From contig NZ_CP037422.1 in NCBI RefSeq assembly GCF_007748175.1, forward strand, positions 1,590,528 through 1,654,527: a stretch of DNA of 64,000 nt, given 5' to 3'. The position numbers and the translations under genes were made by a program. Positions 56,556-64,000 of the stretch are shown piece after piece; position 1 is the stretch's first letter, and each line of letters opens with the position of its first letter. Origin of the DNA: Gimesia aquarii. GTDB lineage: Bacteria; Planctomycetota; Planctomycetia; Planctomycetales; Planctomycetaceae. The notes beneath the pieces were generated by a model. It saw only the letters and a program-made list of their open reading frames with translations, did no database searches and was not told the origin of the DNA.

Positions 56556-57629
56556 TTATGTTTTAGTTTTCTTTGCTTCGGCAGTCATGCGATAGGTGTA
56601 GACTGATCCGTCGGAGTGAGGGACGACCAGATGTCGCCCATCGGCCAAGAGGTCGAGGCCACGGGCCGCAGAAGAAAGTTTGAGCGTGTGAAAGAACTCT
56701 TTCTCGCCTGGCTTATAGAACCAAAGTTCCCCTTTGCCGCTACGATTGGCACCTGCACCGATGAGGAACCCATCGGGATGATAACGCACACCCCACGCGA
56801 TTCCCTGAAATGTTTTTTCAGGTTTAAGTTGTGCTTTTTCTTTGCCGGTTTTCCAGTCGAACAGCATGATAATGGGGTCTTGCACGCCGGCAAATGAGTT
56901 GACGACATTTGTAATTCCCGCACTCGCCAGTTCACTGCCATCCGGGCTGAATTGCAAGTCGCGGGCACCTCCCATATCGGCGGCGAATTTTTTGTCGTAG
57001 CCGGTCATCACGGTGGCATCAATGCCGCGGGCCTCTTTACCGGTTTTCATGTCCCAGATTTTAATGAACCCCATCAAGTCCTGGGAGACCAGGTGTTGAC
57101 CATCAGGATGAAAGTCAACTGCGTACACATGACGTTCATGACCTTTAAACGTCTGGAGTAATTTGCCATCCTTGATATTCCAAACCTTGACTAACAAGTC
57201 GTTACCGCATGTGGCAAGTTTGGTCTGATCGGGAGAAACACGAACCCAGCGCGCCGAACCTTTGTGAGCAGGAATGGTCATCGTTGGTTTTGGTTCGGTA
57301 TCTGTCATATTCCAGACTTTGATCTCACCGCCCCAGCAGGCTGAATAAAGCGTATTACCATCAGACGAAAAATCGAAAGATCGCACCCAACTGGTATGCC
57401 CTTTCAACGTACGCTTGGCTTTGGTACTCAAATCCCAAACCTGGATATCTAAATCTTGCGCACCGGCGACAACAAAGCGACCTTTCGGATCGACCCGACA
57501 GGAAGTGAGTGGAAATTCATGTTTAAATTGCGCGACCCGATGAGTTTTTGTGGGGTCGATCAAATCATAATCGACGACAGGTTTTTGAGCGACGATGGCA
57601 TCGGATGTATCAGATTGCTTCGCGTTCAT
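56556..57629 (-). CDS. WD40 repeat protein
   Basis: A 357-residue cytosolic-looking beta-propeller. Six to seven WD40 repeats are visible, e.g. CRVDPKGRFVVAGAQDLDIQ, VWDLSTKAKRTLKGHTSWVR, LYSACWGGEIKVWNM and DFHPDGQHLVSQDLMGFIKI. It has no signal peptide. Its ATG overlaps the DUF1501 stop as ATGA (57626-57629), so translation is coupled to that gene. This gene triplet (DUF1549, DUF1501, WD40) is widespread in planctomycetes; its biological role is unknown. Confidence 0.93.
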   Translation of the reverse strand: MNAKQSDTSDAIVAQKPVVDYDLIDPTKTHRVAQFKHEFPLTSCRVDPKGRFVVAGAQDLDIQVWDLSTKAKRTLKGHTSWVRSFDFSSDGNTLYSACWGGEIKVWNMTDTEPKPTMTIPAHKGSARWVRVSPDQTKLATCGNDLLVKVWNIKDGKLLQTFKGHERHVYAVDFHPDGQHLVSQDLMGFIKIWDMKTGKEARGIDATVMTGYDKKFAADMGGARDLQFSPDGSELASAGITNVVNSFAGVQDPIIMLFDWKTGKEKAQLKPEKTFQGIAWGVRYHPDGFLIGAGANRSGKGELWFYKPGEKEFFHTLKLSSAARGLDLLADGRHLVVPHSDGSVYTYRMTAEAKKTKT

Positions 57630-58885
57630 GCCAACAACTCCTTAATGGGTTGTGCAGTAGGATCGCCAATGGGAATCGAGCGCCCGGCAATTTCGTGATC
57701 ACCGGTCGAATCAATACCGAGCGCTTGCAGGTAGGTGTGGAACAGGTGACCGGCATCGACTTCGCGGTCAGCGACGGCGGTGCCTTTCTCATTGGTTTTT
57801 CCAATGATGGCCCCCGGTTGAATACCACAACCACCTAGAGCTATTGACCAAGCGGTGCCCCAGTGGTCGCGACCATAGCGCACATTAATTTTAGGAGTCC
57901 GACCGAATTCGGAATAGACCATCACTAACGTGCTTTCCAACAAACCCCGTTCGTGTAAATCATCTAGCAACATCGCAAAGGTTTTGTCGAACTCGCCCAG
58001 TTGTTCGAGATGGAAATTAAAATTCTCGGCATGGGAATCGTAGCCGTGGTGCGTCACTTTGACACAGGTCGCATCGTTTTCAAGTAAGGCGCGAGCCAGT
58101 AAACAGTTTCGGCCGAAGTCGTGTGTGCCGTATCGTTCCAGATCTTTTTGTGCGGGTGGCTTCTCGAAGAATGACTTACGGCCCATCAGTTTCGCAGCCT
58201 GAATAAACGAAGCATCGAACGATTCCGTCATTGATTTCGTACGTCCCCGTCCAAACTGCTTATTGAATTGCTGTCTGAGCTGAACTCTGCGAGCATCGGT
58301 GGTTTGATCAAGACCTTTTGGTATCGCTAAGTTCTTGGGAGGTTTGACTCCTTCAAATTTCAATTGGGCATGCTGAGCCCCCAGAAAGGCTGCCGTGCTA
58401 TCGTTTAGCCCACGTGTCGAAATATGAATATAACCAGGCAGTTCACTATTGGCGGGTGCAAGGTATTTCGAAGCAATTGAGCCAACATAGGGAAACTCAC
58501 CTGCTCTTCTCCCTTTTTCCATGAACAAGCGACCTTGTCCATGGTCGTTCGTTTTTAAATTGATACTACGGACGATCGACAGTAAATGCATGCGTTGCGC
58601 AGTGTACGGCAAGAGTTCGGAAATGTGCATGCCTGGAACTGAAGTTGGAATGGCGCGAAAGGGTCCTCCAAATTCGGTTCCCGGTTTGGGGTCCCACGAT
58701 TCTAACTGACTGACGCCACCCTGCAGGTAGAGTTGCAAGACGCGTTTGTGCTGACCTTTGATTTTTTCCGCGTTGGCAGGCGAGCCCAGCAAACCTAAGC
58801 CGACAGCGCCACTGGCGGCTCCCGCCAAAAACTGACGTCGTGCCAATTGATGATCCAGTTGATGACAGCCTTGATTTCGTCGCAT
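57626..58885 (-). CDS. DUF1501 domain protein with Tat-type signal
   Basis: A 419-residue protein with twin-arginine signal ARRQFLAGAASGAVGLGLLG (residues ~15-34), so export by Tat is expected. DUF1501 has an alkaline-phosphatase/sulfatase-like fold; characteristic segments are LYLQGGVSQLESWDPKPGTE, NDHGQGRLFMEKG, VKVTHHGYDSHAENF, VYSEFGRTPKIN and GRDHWGTAWSIALGG. It follows DUF1549 by 44 bases and overlaps WD40 by four. The family is very abundant in planctomycetes but no substrate is proven. Confidence 0.95.
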   Translation of the reverse strand: MRRNQGCHQLDHQLARRQFLAGAASGAVGLGLLGSPANAEKIKGQHKRVLQLYLQGGVSQLESWDPKPGTEFGGPFRAIPTSVPGMHISELLPYTAQRMHLLSIVRSINLKTNDHGQGRLFMEKGRRAGEFPYVGSIASKYLAPANSELPGYIHISTRGLNDSTAAFLGAQHAQLKFEGVKPPKNLAIPKGLDQTTDARRVQLRQQFNKQFGRGRTKSMTESFDASFIQAAKLMGRKSFFEKPPAQKDLERYGTHDFGRNCLLARALLENDATCVKVTHHGYDSHAENFNFHLEQLGEFDKTFAMLLDDLHERGLLESTLVMVYSEFGRTPKINVRYGRDHWGTAWSIALGGCGIQPGAIIGKTNEKGTAVADREVDAGHLFHTYLQALGIDSTGDHEIAGRSIPIGDPTAQPIKELLA

Positions 58886-58929
58886 CGGTTATCCTTCGCT
58901 CCGGTTAAAAGGAACAGGTGAAATCGTCT

Positions 58930-60609
58930 TTAATGATTAAATCGAAATTCGTCAGAAGCAAGTGCCGCCCAAACCAATTGCTGCAAGCTTTGATTTGATT
59001 GTGCTTGAGTCTCATTTAAATATGCCGCAACTTGTGCCTTTTCGATTTTGTTGGGATGACGCGAAAAGACAGACAAGTAAAGTTCCTCTGCAATTTGATC
59101 TGAGGTTTTCAGTTTCTTGAGCCGGGCCGTGAGATTGTTTTTAGAAGGAACCAGCCAGGATTGCAGTAACAGACCGTTTCGTAAGAAAAGTGCCTGATTG
59201 GCTGATGCATCAAACTGTGAAGTTTGCGCTCCCACAATGCCAAATGTTGTCACAAAGGCAGTTACGTTTCTACTTAAAGCATCGTGCAAAGCCTCTTCCT
59301 GCCACTGGGGGTCTTCCGTTTTTTTCTGCCCTTTTTTGGCATCCGCTTTGGACTGTTTTGCTTTGAGGCTGTGAAGCGTTTTTTCCGTGAGCCCGGTTGC
59401 CTGCATCATTGACCAGGCGAGTTGCTCAGGAGACAAAGGCTTCAACAACGCAACACTAAAACTGGTCTCTTCCGGAATTTTAGCGTCTTTGGCAACATGA
59501 CTACTACGTTGATAGGTTTTTGTTAGCGCCATTTCGCGAAGCATCAAGCGGATGTTGTATTTGTTTTTGCGTAACGATTCGGTTAACAAATTGAGCAGTT
59601 TAGGATTCGAAGGAGGGTTGTCTGCGTGCCACATATCAAGTGGTTCCACCAAACCACGGCCCATCATCATCGCCCACAACCGGTTGACGATGTTTTGTTG
59701 AAAGGCAACGTTTGTCGGGTTCGTCATCGCATTGGCTAACTGCAATCTGCGACTATAAACGGGTACCGAACGCACATTTTTGGCTGGCTTGACTTTATAG
59801 GGGTCTTTTGGCATCGGTGGGTCAGCGATCTCAGGCAAATCGAGCATGCGAGGAGCGGTCTTACCTTCTTCCTTAGTAAATACCGATGTAAACGAAACCA
59901 GACCTTCTGCCTTTTCGCCAATGGAAGCCTTTTTCGTTTTCGGATCTTTGAAGAGATAGCTGCGATTCAAAAACGCGTTTAAGCCGTGGTAGTGCCGTTG
60001 CAGATAATCATTGACGTTGGGATGATCGTGACATTGGGCACATTGTAAGTCGCGTCCCAAAAACACGCGTCCTAAATCGCGAGTGACTTCTTCAGCCTTT
60101 AATTCACGATCGAGTAAAAACTTGGCCGCCGGCCGTGTTTTTTCATCGGTTCCATCAGCTGATAAAATCTCGTGAACCAACACATCCCAGGGTTTGTTTT
60201 CTGAAAACGAGGTTCGTAAATAATTCCGCCATTGTGCAGCAGGAATATATTTGTCACGACGCCGTTCCATCATCATCGTATCGAAAAAGTATTGCAGTCG
60301 CCTTGCATGTTCAGGAGAGGCAAGTAAGCGGTCGACCAGTTGCGTTCGTTTGTCGGTTGACTGATCGTTCAGGAACGCGCGGACTTCGTCAACAGACGGG
60401 ATGGTTCCCGTTAAATCGAGTGTGACCCTTCGCAAAAATGTGGCATCATCGGCTGGTTTGCTGGCATTCTTTTCGAACTGTTCATTTCCGACACCAACAA
60501 GAGAATCGATCTGTTGATGCAGGGGAATCTTGGCAAAGAGCGGCAAGTCCGTCACGGCAACAATCAGTGTTGCCAAACAAACAACCCGTTGAATGGAGCG
60601 TAAATTCAT
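58930..60609 (-). CDS. DUF1549/DUF1553 domain protein
   Basis: A 559-residue exported protein: signal peptide VVCLATLIVAVTDLPLFA. DUF1549 forms the first half: RRVTLDLTGTIPSVDEVRAF, then LLASPEHARRLQYFFDTMMM, and the haem-like CAQCHDHP (CxxCH) around residue 195, which would bind one haem c if cytochrome maturation acts on it. DUF1553 is the second half (RRLQLANAMTNPTNVAFQQN, NRLWAMMMGRGLVEPLDMWH, YQRSSHVAKD). It is the first gene of the operon with DUF1501 and WD40. Many planctomycete members also carry an N-terminal PSCyt1 domain; this one does not. Confidence 0.95.
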   Translation of the reverse strand: MNLRSIQRVVCLATLIVAVTDLPLFAKIPLHQQIDSLVGVGNEQFEKNASKPADDATFLRRVTLDLTGTIPSVDEVRAFLNDQSTDKRTQLVDRLLASPEHARRLQYFFDTMMMERRRDKYIPAAQWRNYLRTSFSENKPWDVLVHEILSADGTDEKTRPAAKFLLDRELKAEEVTRDLGRVFLGRDLQCAQCHDHPNVNDYLQRHYHGLNAFLNRSYLFKDPKTKKASIGEKAEGLVSFTSVFTKEEGKTAPRMLDLPEIADPPMPKDPYKVKPAKNVRSVPVYSRRLQLANAMTNPTNVAFQQNIVNRLWAMMMGRGLVEPLDMWHADNPPSNPKLLNLLTESLRKNKYNIRLMLREMALTKTYQRSSHVAKDAKIPEETSFSVALLKPLSPEQLAWSMMQATGLTEKTLHSLKAKQSKADAKKGQKKTEDPQWQEEALHDALSRNVTAFVTTFGIVGAQTSQFDASANQALFLRNGLLLQSWLVPSKNNLTARLKKLKTSDQIAEELYLSVFSRHPNKIEKAQVAAYLNETQAQSNQSLQQLVWAALASDEFRFNH

Positions 60610-60946
60610 ATTACTACTCTATTTAGGAAGGAATCAGCAGGTAGGAGCCAACGTAGAATCAATCATATATCAGCGTTCATTATTGTATCGGAATTCCGCG
60701 ATCAAATCAATAATTTCCCCGGATAACTTACTTTTTCTCTCGTTTTAGCGGTTTTGATTCCGCCTGAATTGAACTCTGATTTTTCTGTCTTGATCGATAT
60801 GGCATGACTGTTATGGAGAGTCGATCCTATCCCTTTCTGCTGAGTATAGTAGAACAGGAAACCATCAGGAGATATTATCGAATCCACTGGTCGCACGGAC
60901 GATCAGAGTCGATTCCATTCAAGAAACATCGGGACGCAGAACGATC
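60610..60946. other. divergent intergenic region between DUF1549 and FabG-like genes
   Basis: 337 bases with promoters for both directions expected. An EcoRI-like palindrome CGGAATTCCG lies near 60690. Nothing else was supported; a 64-codon minus-strand frame has no binding site. Confidence 0.35.
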
Positions 60947-61720
60947 ATGTCAGAAGCAAATATTCATCCACAGAGATTTCAAAACCGAGTTGCCTTAGTC
61001 ACCGGAGGATCTCGTGGAATTGGGCGGGCCTGTTGCTTACGGCTGGCGAAAGAAGGAGCGCGCGTTGCCGTAAGTTATCGCAGTGGTCAAAAGGATGCAG
61101 AAGAAACCTTACGACAGATTCAAACAATCGGAGGCACTGGTATGGTTGTGCAAGGCGATGTCTCCGACAGTGAGCAAGTCGATCAAATGATTGGCAAAGT
61201 CGAAGCACAGCTGGGAGAAGTCGAACTGTTGGTCAATAACTCGGGAATCTTCCATTATGAGTCGCATACCGAATTGACGGAAGACTCGTGGCGTCAGATG
61301 CTGGATGTGAATCTGACGGGCACATTTCTTGTCACATGGCGGGTGAAAGAAGGAATGCTGAAACGCCAGTTTGGTCGCATTGTCAACTTAAGCTCACTTT
61401 CCGGTCTGCAGCCACGTCCGATGGCGATCGCTTATGCGGTCAGTAAAGCAGGTATGATCTCGTTCACACAAAGTACGGCGACCGCCTGGGCAGGCGACAA
61501 TATTCGCGTGAATGCGGTCGCACCGGGATTAATCGAAACCGAAATTCTCTCGAATATCGACAAAAGCGATCTTGAAAAAATTATTGAGGCCACTCCAATT
61601 CCACGGATGGGAACCCCGGAAGAGGTTGCGGCAATGGTCTCATTCTTACTCTCCGACGAGAGTGACTTCACAACAGGCCAAACACTCGTGCTCAGCGGCG
61701 GACGAGGTATGTTACCATAG
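60947..61720 (+). CDS. 3-oxoacyl-ACP reductase / SDR family oxidoreductase
   Basis: A 257-residue NAD(P)-dependent SDR close to FabG. The cofactor motif TGGSRGIG is at 19-26, NNSG at 97-100, catalytic Ser150 in IVNLSSLSGL, Tyr163 and Lys167 in AYAVSKAGM, and the C-terminal TPEEVAAMVSFLLSDESDFT followed by GQTLVLSGG is typical. The C-terminal half (VAPGLIETEILSN) matches fatty-acid/polyketide reductases, but free SDRs for other alcohols share it. It stands alone between a divergent DUF1549 operon and a convergent gene, so the fatty-acid role is not supported by context. Confidence 0.9.
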   Translation: MSEANIHPQRFQNRVALVTGGSRGIGRACCLRLAKEGARVAVSYRSGQKDAEETLRQIQTIGGTGMVVQGDVSDSEQVDQMIGKVEAQLGEVELLVNNSGIFHYESHTELTEDSWRQMLDVNLTGTFLVTWRVKEGMLKRQFGRIVNLSSLSGLQPRPMAIAYAVSKAGMISFTQSTATAWAGDNIRVNAVAPGLIETEILSNIDKSDLEKIIEATPIPRMGTPEEVAAMVSFLLSDESDFTTGQTLVLSGGRGMLP

Positions 61721-61830
61721 AAATATTTTCATTTGCATTAAGTGTAAATGAAATCATGACAATTAAGAGATCCAAAATAAATTTCGACGTAGAAACCAGA
61801 TACCTCACAATTTAAGAACGCGCTTAAATA

Positions 61831-63171
61831 CTACTGAAAGTTGACTGGCCCCGAGAGTTTATCCATCTCAATGTACTTCGGCACAGAGATTTGCTTGTAT
61901 TTAGTGCCTTTTGCCAGCCGTTTAATATTGTCTGAAAGATCATGCGCACCACCAAGAACTATTACCACAACACGATCACCTTCTAATAGTTTTTCCACTA
62001 TGGCATCCTCGCGTTTCTCATTAGCTTTTTTGTCATAGCCAACCGATCCATCGGGTTTGATCGGGTTAAACTCATCCATCAATTTTTTGTTATCTACCGG
62101 TAATAAGGTTTCGAGTTCACCAGACAAGACAAGTTGAGCAGCAGCACCATACGATAGCATATTGAGTCGATACTCTTCTTCCGAGAGCTGAGATTTGATA
62201 GTCTTCATAAATTTAATATTTTTCAGGACACTTTTGTAATTTTTTTCCGTTAAGCCCTCAACATAAATAGCTTTCAGTTTATGTTCCTTTATCAAAGCTC
62301 TAAGAATCTTCTTCTGCTGTTTCTGAATTTCTTCAATATTGTTGAGATAATTGATGTATTTTTCGTCAATCTGCTCATCAGTAAGTTTGTCTGATTGGTC
62401 CTTCAGGTCAGCAGTATACACCTCTTGTGAGATATAGTGAAAATTCATGATGTGGATAATTGACTTGGCATTTCTCCTATTAATAGCCTCCTTATACTTT
62501 GGGACCGCAAACTGTTCATACCTGCGAACGTTGGCCAGTCGTTTTAAATTATCAGACAAATCATGATCACTATTCAATATGATTACTGCAGTAAGACTAT
62601 CAGAATTAAGCAAGTTCTTAACTATAGCATCCTCACGCGCCTCATTAGCTTTCTTATCAGAGATGACCTTTCCATCAGGACCGATCAGGTTAGTGGCTTC
62701 CAATGCCTTTGAATCGTCTGCCGGCCGTATTGCTTCGAGTTCACCAGACACCACAAGCTGGCCAGCTGCCCCAAGTTTAAGAAGATCGATTTTATTTTGT
62801 GCTACTGCAAAATAATCTTCAGGATTTTTGTTTTTCTCATACGCTTTAAGTTTTTCGATAAACATCATCGTTTCTTTATAATTTTTCTCGGTCAGCTTTT
62901 GAACGTATATCTCCTTGAGATTGTGTTTCTTGATCAGCATTCTAAACACTATCTTTTGTTGATCTTGAACCGCTTCGACTTCTTTAAGGAACTTCATGTA
63001 TTCCTTAACTCTCTCCCTGACTGGGAGTTGATAATTAGAATGGCTACCCAGATCGGATGAGAAGTCTTCCATTTTGACATAGGGTAAGTCTAGAAATTGC
63101 ATTACTGCTTGGGGCTCAGCATACGCAAAAGTAGGAAACATCAACAGTATCAGTGTAATTAATCGATTCAC
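61831..63171 (-). CDS. exported internally duplicated protein with TraB/EreA-like motifs
   Basis: A 446-residue product starting with GTG at 63171, supported by GGGAG eight bases upstream. Signal peptide MNRLITLILLMFPTFAYA. The mature chain has two tandem copies, residues 21-226 and 237-433. Both contain a strand-helix module ending in LTEKNYK, a (V)VSGELE/LSGELE segment and KANExREDAIVxxLL. In copy 2, the pattern is HIMNFHY (His245), YVEGLTEKN (Glu305), SGELE (Glu352), KREDAIVEKLL, then VVVIVLGGAHDLSDN with His410: this looks like the TraB/PrgY/EreA-like metal-hydrolase motif set (family assignment is by memory). In copy 1 the histidine, Glu305 and GGAH become leucine, glutamine and NSDH, so it seems catalytically dead. 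Soluble envelope protein of unknown function. Confidence 0.75.
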   Translation of the reverse strand: MNRLITLILLMFPTFAYAEPQAVMQFLDLPYVKMEDFSSDLGSHSNYQLPVRERVKEYMKFLKEVEAVQDQQKIVFRMLIKKHNLKEIYVQKLTEKNYKETMMFIEKLKAYEKNKNPEDYFAVAQNKIDLLKLGAAGQLVVSGELEAIRPADDSKALEATNLIGPDGKVISDKKANEAREDAIVKNLLNSDSLTAVIILNSDHDLSDNLKRLANVRRYEQFAVPKYKEAINRRNAKSIIHIMNFHYISQEVYTADLKDQSDKLTDEQIDEKYINYLNNIEEIQKQQKKILRALIKEHKLKAIYVEGLTEKNYKSVLKNIKFMKTIKSQLSEEEYRLNMLSYGAAAQLVLSGELETLLPVDNKKLMDEFNPIKPDGSVGYDKKANEKREDAIVEKLLEGDRVVVIVLGGAHDLSDNIKRLAKGTKYKQISVPKYIEMDKLSGPVNFQ

Positions 63172-63413
63172 TGAATCGCTCCCAAAAGTCGCAGTTGTAG
63201 AAAGTCTAAATTTTCGATTATTCGCAGTTCAAATTGTATTTGATTCAATTTGCATCTGTGTTCTACCGCTTTGAGATAGTTGACAACTCTGCTAATAAAT
63301 TTGATTCTAAACGTTTCGCCGATTCCACATTCTGAAGTTGAGTGACCAGTCTCGGCCCTGAAGGTTAGTATGCAACTCAGATTAATAGATTTTGTTTTGG
63401 TTAATTGTTTCAT
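63168..63413 (-). CDS. possible small ORF coupled to the duplicated TraB-like gene
   Basis: An 81-codon frame from ATG 63413 (MKQLTKTKSINLSCILTFRA) ends at TGA overlapping the GTG start of the next gene as GTGA (63168-63171), the classic layout for translational coupling. The composition (NQIQFELRIIENLDFLQLRL) is compatible with coding but unlike known families and no strong binding site was found. It could be a real leader peptide or noise. Confidence 0.25.
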   Translation of the reverse strand: MKQLTKTKSINLSCILTFRAETGHSTSECGIGETFRIKFISRVVNYLKAVEHRCKLNQIQFELRIIENLDFLQLRLLGAIQ

Positions 63414-63559
63414 AGACACTCACTTCAATCAGCTTTATCAGTAATTCTACAGTTCAATTCTCTGCGGTTCTGGTGTGATGAAAGAAATTCTATCAGGCCC
63501 TTTTCAGAAACACCACTTTACTCTTGATTCAGAAGCACAACTTTATGTACTCTTAGCGA
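63172..63559. other. region between duplicated gene and small lipoprotein gene
   Basis: Divergent gap; the short minus-strand frame discussed above overlaps most of it. No other signal is supported. Confidence 0.3.
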
Positions 63560-63874
63560 ATGAAATATTTACTACTACTCATCATCTTCGTCGTTGGCTG
63601 CTCTGAGACAACTGATCCAGGAACAGCTTCAAATGCCACTTCCGAAAATCTTGGCGAACGAAATATTCCCGTTCCTGAAGACGATAAAATCGCCGCTGCC
63701 GCATTAGCTACCATCAAAACAAAGCTGAAATGCGAAAGATGTGGCATTAAACGAGACGAAGAAGACAAAACCGGGTTTCGATATTATGTCGACTGTGATG
63801 GCATCAAGTATGTAGTTACTTACGATCCCGAAAAAGACGAAGTCTTGAGTTCGGAACTAATTTCAGCGAAGTAG
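63560..63874 (+). CDS. small lipoprotein, 104 aa
   Basis: Exported lipoprotein with signal MKYLLLLIIFVVGC; the lipobox cysteine is Cys14. The mature domain has a CERC motif (residues ~59-62) in LKCERCGIKRDEEDKTGFRY and a single later cysteine in VDCDG, ending in DPEKDEVLSSELIS. The three cysteines could bind metal or form a disulfide. No family name can be given. It reads away from the duplicated protein gene and may be monocistronic; only 126 bases remain after it, without a feature I can support. Confidence 0.65.
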   Translation: MKYLLLLIIFVVGCSETTDPGTASNATSENLGERNIPVPEDDKIAAAALATIKTKLKCERCGIKRDEEDKTGFRYYVDCDGIKYVVTYDPEKDEVLSSELISAK

Positions 63875-64000
63875 ATGTCGTTTTGATCGTTTCATGCTGC
63901 GCAATAGATATAGATTGACGTTCTCGTCTCTCAATCTACCGTAACTCCCTCAGCGCACCGCATGTTCTGGCACAGTGATTACTAACAGCAGCATTTTCAT

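Overview
The window looks like chromosomal DNA from a planctomycete (Planctomycetota), possibly a Gimesia-like member of the Planctomycetaceae; that genus guess is inference. The signs are a DUF1559 protein with a prepilin-type N-terminus and H-X9-DG motif, a DUF1549/DUF1553 - DUF1501 - WD40 operon, many secreted or lipoprotein-tagged proteins of unknown function, a tandem-fused UvrA of a kind known from the PVC superphylum, a SpoVG with an inserted zinc ribbon, a formaldehyde-activating-enzyme homologue, and a 4-oxalomesaconate-tautomerase-like gene cluster. Base composition is mid-range and genes lie on both strands in short operons.

Layout. 1-4.8 kb: a truncated PQQ-type beta-propeller gene (-), then hemB, argD and argF (+), with competing hairpins between argD and argF and a strong terminator after argF. 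4.8-11.4 kb: an accessory stretch with a YeiH-type transporter, a DUF1559 protein plus lipoprotein pair, an IS4-like element reduced to its two inverted ends and a frameshifted transposase fragment, one small orphan gene, and dispersed palindromic and GC-rich repeats. 11.4-17.3 kb (+): oligoendopeptidase F, metX-metW, an FkbM methyltransferase and an orphan ParA. 17.3-21.3 kb (-): a possible DUF1080 - ThuA - SDR - old-yellow-enzyme operon that may process oxidised sugars. 22-31.3 kb (-): ispE-spoVG and the 2,321-residue fused UvrA with an extra C-terminal region. 31.5-39.5 kb: a DUF368 polyprenyl-phosphate transporter, sppA with a 12-repeat FG-GAP protein, a secreted orphan and an aspartate aminotransferase.

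39.5-47.2 kb (-): a very large inverse-autotransporter-like barrel plus beta-helix protein and two exported TPR proteins. 47.3-49.4 kb: a tRNA-Gln(CUG) gene with promoter and terminator, a small membrane protein, a methyltransferase and a Fae homologue that lacks the expected catalytic histidine. 49.5-56.5 kb: a secreted beta-propeller protein (-), then a TetR-led operon (+) of 2-keto-4-pentenoate-type hydratase, carboxymuconolactone-decarboxylase-like protein, FlK-like thioesterase, a secreted glycosidase-like protein and a GalD/PrpF tautomerase. 56.5-60.6 kb (-): the DUF1549 - DUF1501 - WD40 operon. 60.9-63.9 kb: a FabG-like reductase, an internally duplicated exported protein with TraB/EreA-like motifs, and a small lipoprotein.

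The strongest candidates for new biology are the TetR-led catabolic cluster with its exported member, the C-terminal extension of the fused UvrA, and the duplicated TraB/EreA-like protein whose first copy has lost its motif residues. No CRISPR array, rRNA or intact insertion sequence was seen.
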